From an uncultured Desulfobacteraceae bacterium (GTDB lineage Bacteria > Desulfobacterota > Desulfobacteria > Desulfobacterales > Desulfatirhabdiaceae), in the NCBI GenBank assembly GCA_903953895.1, contig CAJBLH010000246.1, positions 27,390 to 91,389 on the forward strand: a DNA stretch of 64,000 nucleotides, in the 5' to 3' direction. The position numbers and the translations under genes are program-made. Below are positions 9,703 through 18,887 of this stretch, piece after piece (positions within the stretch are counted from its first letter, which is position 1; the number at the start of each line of letters is the position of its first letter). The notes beneath the pieces were generated by a model. It was not told where the DNA came from. It saw only the letters and a list, made by a program, of their open reading frames with translations, and ran no database searches.

Positions 9703-10422
9703 ATGCGTAAAGATCATCGTCCCTACAGCCTGAAAAAAGCTTATCTGAAGTTTCAGAATCTTTATGCAAATCATTTTCTGGCGCCCCATTTCGAACGGTT
9801 CGGCAGAGGGCATGCTTTTATGAGACCCTGGTATGTCGAGGTGTTCGGGGGGCCGGTGGAGATAGGAGACTATGCCACGATTATCGCCACCCGGGACCAG
9901 GTCGTCCGCCTTTCAGTATGGTCGGTACAAGAGGGCAGGGGGGGAATCTGCATCGGTAGCTACGGCTTGATCTGTCCCGGAGTCCGGATCAGTTCAGGCA
10001 GTCGGATTACCATCGGAGATAATTGCATGATGGCCGGCGGGGTCTATATTACGGATGCCGACTGGCATGGCATTTACGACCGGGCCGGTTTCGGGCGAAC
10101 GCTGCCGGTCAGTATTTCCGACAATGTCTGGATCGGCGATCGGGCCATGATCGGCAAAGGGGTAAGTATCGGCGAAAACAGCATCATCGGTGCAGGATCG
10201 GTGGTGATGCATTCCGTTCCGGCCAATGTAATCGCCGCTGGAAACCCGGCGCGGGTGATCCGGGAGCTGGACCCCGAGCAGGAAATGCGGACCCGCCGGG
10301 ACTGGTTTTCCGCTCATACCCGCTTATCTGCTGAACTGGCGGCATGGGATCGGGCGATGTTAAAAGACAATACCCTGTTAAAATGGTTACGCTATCTTTT
10401 TTTCCCAAAAAAAGGGGATTAA
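9703..10422 (+). CDS. Hexapeptide-repeat (left-handed beta-helix) acyltransferase
   Basis: This 239-residue protein carries hexapeptide repeats through its middle (PVEIGDYATIIA, CIGSYGLICPGVRISSG, ITIGDNCMMAGGVYITDADWHG, ISDNVWIGDRAMIGKGVSIG, ENSIIGAGSVV) and the usual closing block VPANVIAAGNPARVIREL. These fold into a left-handed beta-helix that transfers acetyl or similar groups to sugars or antibiotics. The acceptor is unknown; a membrane lipid or surface sugar is likely. An in-frame extension back to 9583 overlaps the preceding gene and crosses the CACGAA repeat, so the ATG at 9703 is preferred. A strong stem-loop ends the transcription unit. Confidence 0.87.
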   Translation: MRKDHRPYSLKKAYLKFQNLYANHFLAPHFERFGRGHAFMRPWYVEVFGGPVEIGDYATIIATRDQVVRLSVWSVQEGRGGICIGSYGLICPGVRISSGSRITIGDNCMMAGGVYITDADWHGIYDRAGFGRTLPVSISDNVWIGDRAMIGKGVSIGENSIIGAGSVVMHSVPANVIAAGNPARVIRELDPEQEMRTRRDWFSAHTRLSAELAAWDRAMLKDNTLLKWLRYLFFPKKGD

Positions 10423-10432
10423 GGAAAAAAAA

Positions 10433-10469
10433 GGCGGCGTCAATCAATATTACAGTGATTGACGCCGCC
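10433..10469. terminator. Perfect 14-bp stem-loop, likely bidirectional terminator
   Basis: GGCGGCGTCAATCA (10433-10446) pairs perfectly with TGATTGACGCCGCC (10456-10469) around a 9-nt loop. An A8 run (10425-10432) precedes it, giving a U-tract for transcripts arriving on the minus strand; on the plus strand a weaker CTTCTT follows. It sits between converging genes (acyltransferase on plus, small secreted protein on minus), as expected for a shared terminator. Confidence 0.88.
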
Positions 10470-10593
10470 CTTCTTAGACGGAACTTCAATTAGGTTGGAG
10501 TACGGAAACAAGTACCTTGATAGTGTCAGGCAATTTGTGGATTTCTTGTGATTCCAGTTTCTTGTGTTGGTTTCCCGACTCACCTATCGGTTA

Positions 10594-10926
10594 TCATTTA
10601 CGATTCCCAGGGAAAGTTATCGTCACGCCATTAACCGACAGTGTACAGGCGCTGAGTTTATCCGTTCCATTCGGGCACTCGGAAGCAGTAATTTCCACTT
10701 CAGCACCTAAAATAACAATTCCCTTGTTTGCCAAATACGTTAAAGGAATCCCATAGACGGTGGTTAGACCGTTTGCATCCAAAACTTTAATCGAATTTGA
10801 ATCATATGTGATTTCAGTGACTACACCGATCACAGATACATCGCAGCTTGCCCAAACACTCTGAATGGAAATGACGCTTAAAACAATAGCCAAAAGTACC
10901 AACATTTTTCGAATAGAAATCTTCAT
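10594..10926 (-). CDS. Small secreted protein of unknown function
   Basis: The 110-residue product starts with a clear Sec signal peptide (MKISIRKMLVLLAIVLSVIS, cleavage probably after VWA). A mature domain of about 83 residues follows, rich in beta-type sequence (CDVSVIGVVTEITYDSNSIK, GIVILGAEVEITASE) with three cysteines that could pair outside the cytoplasm. I do not recognise the family; the pattern suggests a small beta-barrel or OB-like fold. A strong AAGGAGG ribosome site lies just upstream of the ATG. It is monocistronic, between the stem-loop at 10433 and the regulator gene. The 167-bp gap upstream (10927-11093) is AT-rich and presumably holds its promoter. Confidence 0.65.
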   Translation of the reverse strand: MKISIRKMLVLLAIVLSVISIQSVWASCDVSVIGVVTEITYDSNSIKVLDANGLTTVYGIPLTYLANKGIVILGAEVEITASECPNGTDKLSACTLSVNGVTITFPGNRK

Positions 10927-11093
10927 GGTAATCCTCCTTTTTTAGGTTGTAACGATCGTTGAAATGATATGCGTGTTGATCTGATCTGGCTTGTTTATAT
11001 CATAGCGAAATAAGGGGAAACAATCCGCGAGACTACTCATTTACGAATAGGGGAAACTACCTATGAATGTGTACACGATATTCTTGAGATCAC

Positions 11094-11762
11094 TTATGAA
11101 GCAGAGGATGTGTAGCCCCTGCGGATGGCGTATTTTATCAGATTGGCGACACTCTTGATGTTCAGTTTTCGCATCATGTTGGCACGATGATTTTCTACAG
11201 TGCGAATGCTGATGAACAGAAGGTCTGCTATCTCTTTATTTGAGATACCCTCTGCAATTAGCTTCAGGACTTCGCGTTCGCGTGTGGTCAGAGGTTCGAT
11301 CTGCGGCGCCAATTGACCGCTATGATGTACTTGAAATAGTTCACCGGTCAGTTCAGTCAACAGGAGAGGTGATATGTAACGACATTTGTTGCGAATTTTA
11401 TTGATGGCGGCAAAGAGTTCCGTATCCGCATCCTCTTTCAGCAAATATCCTTCTGCACCGGCCGAAATGGCGGAATGCACGAATTCCTTGTCTTTGTGCA
11501 TGCTTAAAATCAGCACCTTCACTTCCGGCAAGATCATCTTGATCTCCCGCGTTGCTTCAATCCCCCGCAGATTTGGCATGGATATATCAAGAATGATCAT
11601 GTCAGGAGTCACTTTATTCAGGAGTTCAAGAAGCTTGAGACCATCGCCGGCCTCTCCGACAACTTTGAACTCGTCGCCTTTTTCAAGAATATTTTTTATT
11701 CCCTGGCGAAACATAACGTGATCATCGGCCAGCACAATGTGATAAAGGCTCACGTTTGACAT
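11094..11762 (-). CDS. NarL/FixJ-type response regulator with LuxR helix-turn-helix
   Basis: This 222-residue protein has a receiver domain (LADDHVMFRQG, phosphoacceptor D59 in IILDISMPN, K in YLLKEDA) and a C-terminal LuxR/GerE DNA-binding domain (PLTTREREVLKLIAEGISNK, RTVENHRANMMRKLNI). It should bind DNA when phosphorylated by the HisKA_3 kinase encoded immediately upstream; the start overlaps the end of that kinase gene by 13 bp. This is the classic NarX/NarL-type pairing. Targets cannot be read from the window; the adjacent PhnD-like gene is an obvious candidate. Confidence 0.95.
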   Translation of the reverse strand: MSNVSLYHIVLADDHVMFRQGIKNILEKGDEFKVVGEAGDGLKLLELLNKVTPDMIILDISMPNLRGIEATREIKMILPEVKVLILSMHKDKEFVHSAISAGAEGYLLKEDADTELFAAINKIRNKCRYISPLLLTELTGELFQVHHSGQLAPQIEPLTTREREVLKLIAEGISNKEIADLLFISIRTVENHRANMMRKLNIKSVANLIKYAIRRGYTSSAS

Positions 11763-13558
11763 TCTCCATGGTACAGGGGGGCTGTAAAGGTGATTCGGGT
11801 ACCCGCCCCATCCTGACTCCGAATATTGATGGACCCTCCCAGCATTCGGGTGCGCTCGTACAATGCAGCCAAGCCCATCCCACTTTTTCTGTCCGGATCG
11901 ATATTGAAAGCCTCTTTTACATGAAAACCCCGCCCATTATCTTCCACTCGAAAGAAAGCACAACCATCCTCTTCTCTGATGTCAATCGATACCCGGGTTG
12001 CCTGCGCGTGTTTGCCTATGTTCGTCAGGCATTCCTGGATCATTCTGTATATCGTAATTTCTTCTTCTTCCGCAAACACATCTTCAATTCCCATCATAAC
12101 AAGGGAACATTCGATTCTGGTATGTTTGGTAAAAGCTTCAACCAGCCATCGAATCGCAGCGGAAAGACCCAGATTTTCAAGGATGGAAGGACTTAAGTCA
12201 TGAGAGAGCCGCCGGACATTCTCGATTACTTCATTGATGTATAGGAGACCTTCGTTACATTCGGTCTTTAGCCCTGTCTGATCGGCCTGTAATCCTTCCT
12301 GGATAGACCTCAATTTGAGTTTAAGCACCAGAAGGGATTGTCCCAATTCATCATGCAGTTCAATTGAAATCCGTTTTCGTTCCTTTTCCTGAGCTGTAAG
12401 CAATTGGGAAGATAAAAAATGGAGCATTTTCTCCGATTCCCGAAGGGCATTCTCTGCTTCCTTCCGCTCGGTTACATCTCTGGCGATGCAAACAGCTCCT
12501 TCTACCTTTGCCTCCGTATTTTTCAGCACCGCTGATGAGAAAAGCATGGGAATTCTTTTCCCATTCCTGGTTATATATTCAATCTCTCGATTCACAGAAG
12601 TTGGCCCATCTATCCGTTTCGATAAGTTTTCTCCGATAAAATCCATTTCTTCCTGTGGTAAAATCAGATCCAAATTTTTTCCGACAAGTTCATCTTCCCT
12701 GTATTCCAGGAGTTCACATGTCGCCTTATTAACGGTTCTGATTTTTGCATCTGTACCGATAACAATCAGTGTATCGTGCATACTTCTGATAATATTATCA
12801 AAATAATCTTTGGAAACGGTCGTTTTCCGCAAATCTTCCGTCATCTTGTTGAAAGCACTGGCAAGGGCGCCTATTTCATCTTTTCTATCAACCCTTATCT
12901 GTATGTTAAAATAACCGTTGGCCACTTTCTTCGTTGCTTCCGTTATCTGTTTAATCGGCGAAGAAATAAATGTCGCTAATAAATAGGCAAAAAAGCCTCC
13001 ACCAGCCGAAAACAAGATGCCCAGGACGAATATTTGGCGATGTGCCTCCGAGATTTCCTTTTCAACGGCCAAATGGGAATATCCTAGCCGGACCGTTCCC
13101 AACCGGACATCCGAAACTTGAATGGGCATAAACATATCGCAATGCAATTCTTCATTCTTCGCCACATGTTTGTCGGTATAACCGGATTTGTTTGATTCCA
13201 GAGCAGCAACACTCAAACTATCCTTATAAATTTGACCTACCTCAGAGAGATCGCTGTGCATAACCACTTTACCATTCGGGTCCAATACAATGACATAGCG
13301 AACATAATCTTGCCCCATCGATTGAATCACAAACCTGCGCAGAGTCGGCAGATCGTTACTCAGCAAGGGTTTTACCATGAACTTGGCCAGATCGGATGTT
13401 AAAGCATGCCCTCTTTTCCGGAGTTCATTGTCCAAATTTTCTTTTTCACGTATCGTTGCGGTGTATCCTGTCACCAGTACAAAAATGACCACATAACTTT
13501 CAATCAGCAAGGTCAGTTTCGCTCTGATGCCCAATTTTGGTATAGAAAAGAGGTTCAT
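11750..13558 (-). CDS. Sensor histidine kinase (extracytoplasmic domain-HAMP-PAS-HisKA_3-HATPase)
   Basis: This 602-residue membrane kinase has a membrane segment near residues 15-33, an extracytoplasmic sensing domain (about 35-172, YVRYVIVLDPNGKVVMHSDL), a second membrane segment (176-197) and HAMP (198-250). A PAS domain follows (252-366), then a HisKA_3 dimerisation domain with the phosphorylated His402 in ELHDELGQS, and an HATPase domain (NIGKHAQA, VEDNGRGF, GMGLAALYERT). It belongs to the NarX-like class matching LuxR-type regulators, and its partner overlaps its 3' end. The PhnD-like protein encoded 45 bp upstream probably presents the ligand to its periplasmic domain. Confidence 0.94.
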   Translation of the reverse strand: MNLFSIPKLGIRAKLTLLIESYVVIFVLVTGYTATIREKENLDNELRKRGHALTSDLAKFMVKPLLSNDLPTLRRFVIQSMGQDYVRYVIVLDPNGKVVMHSDLSEVGQIYKDSLSVAALESNKSGYTDKHVAKNEELHCDMFMPIQVSDVRLGTVRLGYSHLAVEKEISEAHRQIFVLGILFSAGGGFFAYLLATFISSPIKQITEATKKVANGYFNIQIRVDRKDEIGALASAFNKMTEDLRKTTVSKDYFDNIIRSMHDTLIVIGTDAKIRTVNKATCELLEYREDELVGKNLDLILPQEEMDFIGENLSKRIDGPTSVNREIEYITRNGKRIPMLFSSAVLKNTEAKVEGAVCIARDVTERKEAENALRESEKMLHFLSSQLLTAQEKERKRISIELHDELGQSLLVLKLKLRSIQEGLQADQTGLKTECNEGLLYINEVIENVRRLSHDLSPSILENLGLSAAIRWLVEAFTKHTRIECSLVMMGIEDVFAEEEEITIYRMIQECLTNIGKHAQATRVSIDIREEDGCAFFRVEDNGRGFHVKEAFNIDPDRKSGMGLAALYERTRMLGGSINIRSQDGAGTRITFTAPLYHGECQT

Positions 13559-13603
13559 CCGCAGCCGCTTTCGATTCCGTATTTGGCAAAAATAAGTCGA
13601 ACG

Positions 13604-14488
13604 CTATTTATCGCCGACAAGGATTCTTATGGTATCGTAATCTTTATCCTCCGACTTTTGAAACCCTCCGAACTCCGCCGGATAGAGTATCTGTGCATGC
13701 GCAGGATTATTTTTGTCGAGATCAAGCAACGCTTGATTCATCTTGATGACCAGGCTGCTATCCAGTTCCCTGCGGGCGGCAAATACTTTTGTCGGAACTG
13801 GCCGGGTTTTTCCAATAACGTTAAATTGTTTAATATTTATCCCAAGTTCTTTCTGTTTATCTGAATGTTCATCAAGAAAGTGGTCACAGACAACCCCGGC
13901 ATCTACAGACTTGAGATAGACATTAAAGGCTATGTCTTCACAGCAGCCGCCATTGAAATAAGCCCTTAAATCTTTATCGATAAGAATGCCGTTATCCTTA
14001 AAAGCCTCTTTTGCAGCAATCCATTTTGTTGAAGAAAATTTGGGCCCAAACATGACGGTCTTGCCTCTTAAATCGTCCATCTTGTTTATACCGCTACCCT
14101 TCATGGTAACAATCAAGCCATATTGGTAAGTTTCCCCATTCGTTGTCAGCGCCCTGATCAGCGCATCTCTATGATATAACCTGGCCAAACGAACGTATGT
14201 ATGCGGGTCCTGAAAAGCAAAATCGATTTCTCCATTTTTAATGGCCCATTCAAATTCTTCAAAATCTTTAGGTAGTACTGTCACCAGATCCAAACCGGTC
14301 TGTTTTTTTAAATACGCGATCAACAGATGAAATTTTTTAAAACTCAATTCCACGTCAGAGCATGGAAGAATACCCATTATAAAATGCTTTCTGGCGGCAT
14401 CCGCATTGCTTTCACCAGCCAGTAAGCAGAATAAAACTGAAAACAAAATCATCCCTGTGATCAATCGTCTTAGCATAATCAACACCAT
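13604..14488 (-). CDS. PhnD-type periplasmic substrate-binding protein, likely sensor partner
   Basis: The protein has a signal peptide (MLRRLITGMILFSVLFCLLA) and a PhnD-family body: HFIMGILPCSDVELSFKKF, LIAYLKKQTGLDLVTVLPKD, GEIDFAFQDPHTYVRLARLY, DDLRGKTVMFGPKFSSTKW. The family binds phosphonates, phosphite or similar anions for ABC importers, but no permease or ATPase gene is near; instead a kinase and regulator follow on the same strand. A sensory binding-protein role is therefore likely. I favour the start at 14488 (AGAGGATTG just upstream); the longer frame to 14536 lacks a ribosome site. It is the intact counterpart of the broken pair at 4411-6578. Confidence 0.85.
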   Translation of the reverse strand: MVLIMLRRLITGMILFSVLFCLLAGESNADAARKHFIMGILPCSDVELSFKKFHLLIAYLKKQTGLDLVTVLPKDFEEFEWAIKNGEIDFAFQDPHTYVRLARLYHRDALIRALTTNGETYQYGLIVTMKGSGINKMDDLRGKTVMFGPKFSSTKWIAAKEAFKDNGILIDKDLRAYFNGGCCEDIAFNVYLKSVDAGVVCDHFLDEHSDKQKELGINIKQFNVIGKTRPVPTKVFAARRELDSSLVIKMNQALLDLDKNNPAHAQILYPAEFGGFQKSEDKDYDTIRILVGDK

Positions 14489-14563
14489 CAATCCTCTCTC
14501 GGTCTTGCCTTCATAAGCCTCTCTCGACAATGGCATCCGGTTTCTCAGTTATTTTCGGATCAA

Positions 14564-17500
14564 TTAGCGTAACCCTTCGCCATCGGGTTTGACCGGCTGC
14601 CGGGAAGCGCCGCTTACAGCCTCATCCAATACTTTTCTGACCATATCGGCCAGATCGCCTATGGCGACGGGTTTCATGAGAAAGCCTTTGATACCCATGG
14701 TTCTGGCACGCTGCTCATCGTTTTCAGTGCTGAACCCCGTACAGAGGATGATGGGAATCTCCGGCCTGATCGACAGCAGCTCGCCGGCCAGTTGATCTCC
14801 GGTCATGTTCGGCATGCCTCTGTCGCTGATCACCAGATCGAAACGATCGGGATCGGCTCTGAAAGCATTCAGTGCATCTATGCTGCTGGTACGGGCAGTG
14901 ATCCGATACCCAAGCCTTTCGAGCGCCATTTGTTCCAAGTGGATGATCGGTTCTTCATCATCGACCAGCAGAATGCTTTCGCTGCCGCTCGGATGCTTGT
15001 CGATGGCAACGGGTTTTATGTCTCCGGTGTCATCGATAAGGGGCAGATACACATGAAAGGTGGTTCCTTTGCCGATTTCGCTGTAAACCCGGATATCCCC
15101 GCCATATTGCTTGATGATGCCGTGTACTACGGAAAGCCCCAGCCCCGTTCCCTTTCCCTGTTCCTTGGTGGTGAAGTAGGGTTCGAATATTCTATGGATC
15201 AGTGCCGGATCGATTCCGGTTCCGGTGTCGGATACGGTGATGCATCCATATCTGCCGGAAGGGATGGATTGAAAAGTCAACGCCTCTTTTTCATCAAAAG
15301 ACATTGTGGTCGTCTCTTTCAGCTCGACAAGGATCGTTCCGCTGTTTTTCTCAACGGCATGATAGGCGTTGGTGATCAGGTTCATCATGATCTGATGAAT
15401 CTGCGTCGGGTCTGCTAAGACCATGCCGCAATCCGCATTGATATGGCTGGTAATTTCGATCTTTCTGGGTATGGTGGCTTGTGCGAGTTTCAGCGCCTCT
15501 TTCAAAATGGGCTGAATCCGGATGGGCAGTTTTTGAGGGTTGGACTGGCGGCTGAAAGCCAGTATCTGTTTAACCAGATCGCCGCCACGCTTTGCAGATT
15601 TATGAATCTGTGCAATACCGGCACGCATGGGGCTATCGGGTGGAATGTCATCGAGCAGCATCTCCGACAGTCCGCTGATCGGAAACAGGATATTGTTCAG
15701 ATCATGGGCGATGCCGCCGGCAAGCGATCCGATGGCCTCCATTTTCTGGGCCTGCCGGAGCTGGGCTTCCAACCTGATTTTTCCTTCCTCAGCCAGTTTG
15801 CGTTCGGTGATATCCTGAATCATGGCCAGAAAATGATCCAGCCAGCCGTCACTCCGACGCACCGCGCGGACTGAGATTTCGGTAAAAATAACGGACCCAT
15901 CCTTATGGATGAACCGTTTCTCGATCCGGTAGGCATCAATCTCCCCATTTACCACCCGGTCGAATTGGTACACATCCGCCGCCAAATCATCAGGGTGAGT
16001 CAATTCCTGCCATGTCATTTCGAACAGTTCTTTGCGTGAATACCCCAACATGCTGCACAGGCAGTCATTGCATTCGACCCATCCTTTTTCCGGAGAGGTA
16101 ATAGCCATACCGATCAACCCAAGATCGAAATAGCCGCGAAAACGGGCCTCATTCTCCCGTAACTTATCCACCATGCGTTTGTGCTCGGTCATGTCGGTGA
16201 AAAGAGCGTGAGAGCCGGCGAAAAGGCCGGTTGCATCCGTGATTGCAGTCGCGGACACCTGGGTCCAGACTTCCCGGCCGTCCTTGCAGCGGAATCGTCT
16301 TTCATAGGTACCGCCGTGTCCCTGTTTACGTTTTTGCATTTTTGTCTGGTGATCGATCATATCCTCATCAAACATGAACGATGCAACAGGTTTGCCGATC
16401 ATTTCTTCTGTCGGGTAACCCAGCATTTCTGTCATCCGCCGATTGACGAAAGTGGTCCGGTAATTCGCATCCATGGCCCAGATTCCCTCATTGGCCGTTT
16501 CAACGAAACGCTTGTATTTCTCCTGGCTTTCCCGTAGCGATTCCTCTGATTTTTTAAGCGCATTTCCGGCGTTTCGTATGCGAACAATGGACAGGCACAA
16601 TATGGCGATGATCGTCAATAAAAAAACGGTAACGATAACTCCCGGAATCAATAAGACGCGGTGCCGTTGAAAAAAAGAGATGGGCTGGTTGAACAGCATG
16701 CTGTTTTCCGGAAGGTTTTTCAGGGATATATTGAATCGGACAAGTTGTTGATAATCGAATACCGGGCGGGATCGGCTGTTTTCAACCGCGTATACGGCCG
16801 TATCCTGTCGGGATAAAATCCGCAATGCAATCTCTGCCGCCTGCCTGCCGTGTTCCCTGCCTTCAAGCAGCATCCCTCCGATGATGCCATGGCCCATGCG
16901 TGTTTCATGCATGGCATAGACTGGCGCCGGGCTGGCGTTTGAAATCAGATGGGTACTTTCTTCACGGGTCAGCGTTCTGCCCGCTTTGTCTGTAACATAG
17001 GTCAGCAACAGAACCAGCGCATCTGCAGGCAGCGTACGCAATTGCATAACCAGTTCATCGACGGTACCCTCCGGCGTGTAATGAATCCGTATCTTGCCCT
17101 GAAATTGATCCGCCACGGACGCCATGTCTTTTTGAACCGCAATGCCGCTTGATGTATAGTCGTGAACAACCAGTACAGACCGGGTTCCAGGGTGGAGCGT
17201 CAATGCCAGCTCGAGGGTGCCAGCAATGTCTTGAACTTCCGCAACGCCGGCGATAAGTTCCTGTTCCCGGATCATTTCTGGGGAATAGCCATTGATGCCG
17301 GCAAAAACGACGGGAACGCCGGGAAAGAGCTCCTGTCTGCACCCGATGGTCATATCCAGGGCCGGGTTATCCAGAACGAAAACGAGATTGAACCGCCTTT
17401 CCCGGTATTTGTTTTTCAGATACCGCTGGATGAACAGGAGATGATCCGGCCCGGGAAACCGTTTGGTGTCCAGATGCTCCATGGAGGGAACTATGAAAGG

Positions 17501-17680
17501 ATACACCTTCTTGAATGAGGAGATGATTCCGGCAAGCTCATTATCCGACCAATCCTCGCCCTGGTGGTACGAATTCAGGATCAGAATATCCGGCGGGTGT
17601 TCAGCTTCCGTAATGCTCACGCTCAACAACATCCAGATCATGGCCAGAATCCCTATCAAGATGTTTTTCGGAATATCCAT
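14564..17680 (-). CDS. Hybrid histidine kinase with ABC-type binding-protein sensor domain, two PAS domains and a receiver
   Basis: From the ATG at 17680 (AGGA ribosome site) the protein is 1038 residues. It has a signal/membrane anchor (6-26), a periplasmic ABC_sub_bind-like domain (about 30-325: DILILNSYHQGEDWSDNE, FPGVPVVFAGINGY), a membrane segment (342-364) and two PAS domains (385-503 and 512-628). HisKA carries His659 (GGIAHDLNN), and an HATPase domain (DPTQIHQIMMNLITNAYHA, GTGLGLSVV) and a receiver with Asp953 (VISDRGMPN) follow. The sensor half suggests detection of a small solute outside the cell. An in-frame extension to 17818 overlaps the GNAT gene and is unlikely. The start lies 25 nt inside the end of the GNAT gene, so they are probably co-transcribed. 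Confidence 0.92.
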   Translation of the reverse strand: MDIPKNILIGILAMIWMLLSVSITEAEHPPDILILNSYHQGEDWSDNELAGIISSFKKVYPFIVPSMEHLDTKRFPGPDHLLFIQRYLKNKYRERRFNLVFVLDNPALDMTIGCRQELFPGVPVVFAGINGYSPEMIREQELIAGVAEVQDIAGTLELALTLHPGTRSVLVVHDYTSSGIAVQKDMASVADQFQGKIRIHYTPEGTVDELVMQLRTLPADALVLLLTYVTDKAGRTLTREESTHLISNASPAPVYAMHETRMGHGIIGGMLLEGREHGRQAAEIALRILSRQDTAVYAVENSRSRPVFDYQQLVRFNISLKNLPENSMLFNQPISFFQRHRVLLIPGVIVTVFLLTIIAILCLSIVRIRNAGNALKKSEESLRESQEKYKRFVETANEGIWAMDANYRTTFVNRRMTEMLGYPTEEMIGKPVASFMFDEDMIDHQTKMQKRKQGHGGTYERRFRCKDGREVWTQVSATAITDATGLFAGSHALFTDMTEHKRMVDKLRENEARFRGYFDLGLIGMAITSPEKGWVECNDCLCSMLGYSRKELFEMTWQELTHPDDLAADVYQFDRVVNGEIDAYRIEKRFIHKDGSVIFTEISVRAVRRSDGWLDHFLAMIQDITERKLAEEGKIRLEAQLRQAQKMEAIGSLAGGIAHDLNNILFPISGLSEMLLDDIPPDSPMRAGIAQIHKSAKRGGDLVKQILAFSRQSNPQKLPIRIQPILKEALKLAQATIPRKIEITSHINADCGMVLADPTQIHQIMMNLITNAYHAVEKNSGTILVELKETTTMSFDEKEALTFQSIPSGRYGCITVSDTGTGIDPALIHRIFEPYFTTKEQGKGTGLGLSVVHGIIKQYGGDIRVYSEIGKGTTFHVYLPLIDDTGDIKPVAIDKHPSGSESILLVDDEEPIIHLEQMALERLGYRITARTSSIDALNAFRADPDRFDLVISDRGMPNMTGDQLAGELLSIRPEIPIILCTGFSTENDEQRARTMGIKGFLMKPVAIGDLADMVRKVLDEAVSGASRQPVKPDGEGLR

Positions 17681-17964
17681 GCGCCATCCTGATTGTTGCA
17701 GAATCCCATCGTCTCCCAGAATCCAATGGCAGTAGGCCGGACACGATCGGCAACAACCACCTGAAAATGATGTTTGCAGTAGTTTACAAAATCTCTGCCA
17801 TACCCATTGCCTTCCCATTCAGGGTATATGTTGATCGAACAGATGGTGATCGTATCGTTTTCAATTTTGCAACGGGCTTTTCCAATCCGTTCCTCGCCAT
17901 TGGAAAAGTCTGCCCAGTCATACTCCGAATGCTGCTTGTCTCTTGGCACAAACTCAATTTTCAT
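17656..17964 (-). CDS. Small GNAT-fold N-acetyltransferase
   Basis: A 102-residue protein opening MKIEFVPRDKQHSEYDWADF. A central strand (ARCKIENDTITICSINIYPE) leads into the acetyl-CoA loop WEGNGYGRDFVNYCKHHF (Q/RxxGxG/A-type loop, here EGNGYG), with VRPTAIGFWETMGF as the C-terminal GNAT strand-helix. It is shorter than most GNATs (140-180 residues) but carries the motif A and B regions. The substrate is unknown. It overlaps the downstream kinase start by 25 nt and follows the histone-deacetylase-family gene by 20 bp on the same strand; an acetylation/deacetylation pairing is tempting but only inference. Confidence 0.72.
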   Translation of the reverse strand: MKIEFVPRDKQHSEYDWADFSNGEERIGKARCKIENDTITICSINIYPEWEGNGYGRDFVNYCKHHFQVVVADRVRPTAIGFWETMGFCNNQDGAWIFRKTS

Positions 17965-17984
17965 GTTTCCACACGCGCCCTTTT

Positions 17985-18746
17985 CTATCGAAAGCCTCCG
18001 CAGAACGACAGCACGTTCCTGCCGAGATCCGGCAGATAATAGCCTCCCTCGAGAATGGCGAACCTGCGACCGTTAGCCGCCCGTTCGGCGAATTTCTTCA
18101 TGAGGGCGCCGATCACATAAAAGTCGAAAGTCGATAATTTCCTGCCCACATCCTTTTCGTATGAATCGAAACCCGCACACACCCCGACAATGTCAACAGA
18201 TGAAATGTCCTTGATCGCATCGTCGATTTCTTCGATATACAATTTGCCGTTTTCCGCATAGGGATTAAGGATTCTGCACGCTTTCCAGTCGGAAAGTACG
18301 GCCTTGGCGCCATCCCCGGTGTGGGCGTCGAAATCCAGGATAAAAGCCGATTGGATCAGTTTTCTTTGCTTTAATTTCAGCAGCGCTACTGCCATGTTGC
18401 AGAAAACACAGTATCCCCAGGCGGACTCGCGGTAGGCGTGGTGCCCGGGGGGCCTCAAACAGGCAAAGGCCGGGTTTCCGCCCATGCCGATATCAGCGGC
18501 CAGAATCGCGGCTCCGGCAGCCAGCATGGCCATGTGGTATTTTTTGATGTCTGATTTTACCGAATCCATATATGCAGGCGTATGTGCAAGTCGTACATCG
18601 GCTTCACCGGCCGTTTCGGGACGCACGATCTCAAAGCCGGGTTCGTTGCAGGCAAGGTTCATGATGGATTCCATCCGGCCGGCTGCGGCAGCCCCGTCAT
18701 CGGCATAGTCTGATTCATAAAATTTTTCGTGAAAGACAATTTTCAT
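17985..18746 (-). CDS. Histone deacetylase superfamily (AcuC/acetylpolyamine amidohydrolase-like) protein
   Basis: The 253-residue protein carries the family hallmarks: LRPPGHHAYRE (His-His charge relay), FILDFDAHTGDGAK (metal-binding Asp-x-His), GVCAGFDSYEKD (second Asp) and the C-terminal LEGGYYLPDLGRN (catalytic-loop Tyr). These give a Zn-dependent amidohydrolase that removes acetyl groups from lysine, polyamines or other amides. It is shorter than typical members (300-370 residues), lacking part of the N-terminal segment, though all recognisable catalytic elements remain. It precedes the GNAT gene by 20 bp. A copy of the palindromic repeat lies just upstream. Confidence 0.9.
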   Translation of the reverse strand: MKIVFHEKFYESDYADDGAAAAGRMESIMNLACNEPGFEIVRPETAGEADVRLAHTPAYMDSVKSDIKKYHMAMLAAGAAILAADIGMGGNPAFACLRPPGHHAYRESAWGYCVFCNMAVALLKLKQRKLIQSAFILDFDAHTGDGAKAVLSDWKACRILNPYAENGKLYIEEIDDAIKDISSVDIVGVCAGFDSYEKDVGRKLSTFDFYVIGALMKKFAERAANGRRFAILEGGYYLPDLGRNVLSFCGGFR

Positions 18747-18782
18747 GGCGATCCTGTAACATGACGCTGCAAGCAGCCCACC

Positions 18783-18887
18783 TATAGACTTTCAGAAAAA
18801 TAATTTCGCGTCGTTATCGGTCGGAGATATACGACAGTATAATCTCCTCCCTGCTGCCTTGCGAAATGAATTTTCTGAAAGTCTATA
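18783..18887. repeat. 105-bp palindromic dispersed repeat, complete copy A
   Basis: The element begins TATAGACTTTCAGAAAA and ends with its reverse complement TTTTCTGAAAGTCTATA; the terminal inverted repeats extend about 27 bp to ATTTCGC with a few mismatches. The centre holds a second imperfect palindrome (GGAGATATAC ... GTATAATCTCC). It is nearly identical to the copy at 26470-26574 and, inverted, to the one at 28533-28628. There is no coding capacity. It lies between the deacetylase-family gene and the hybrid kinase at 18993. A MITE or REP-like sequence is the best description. Confidence 0.9.
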
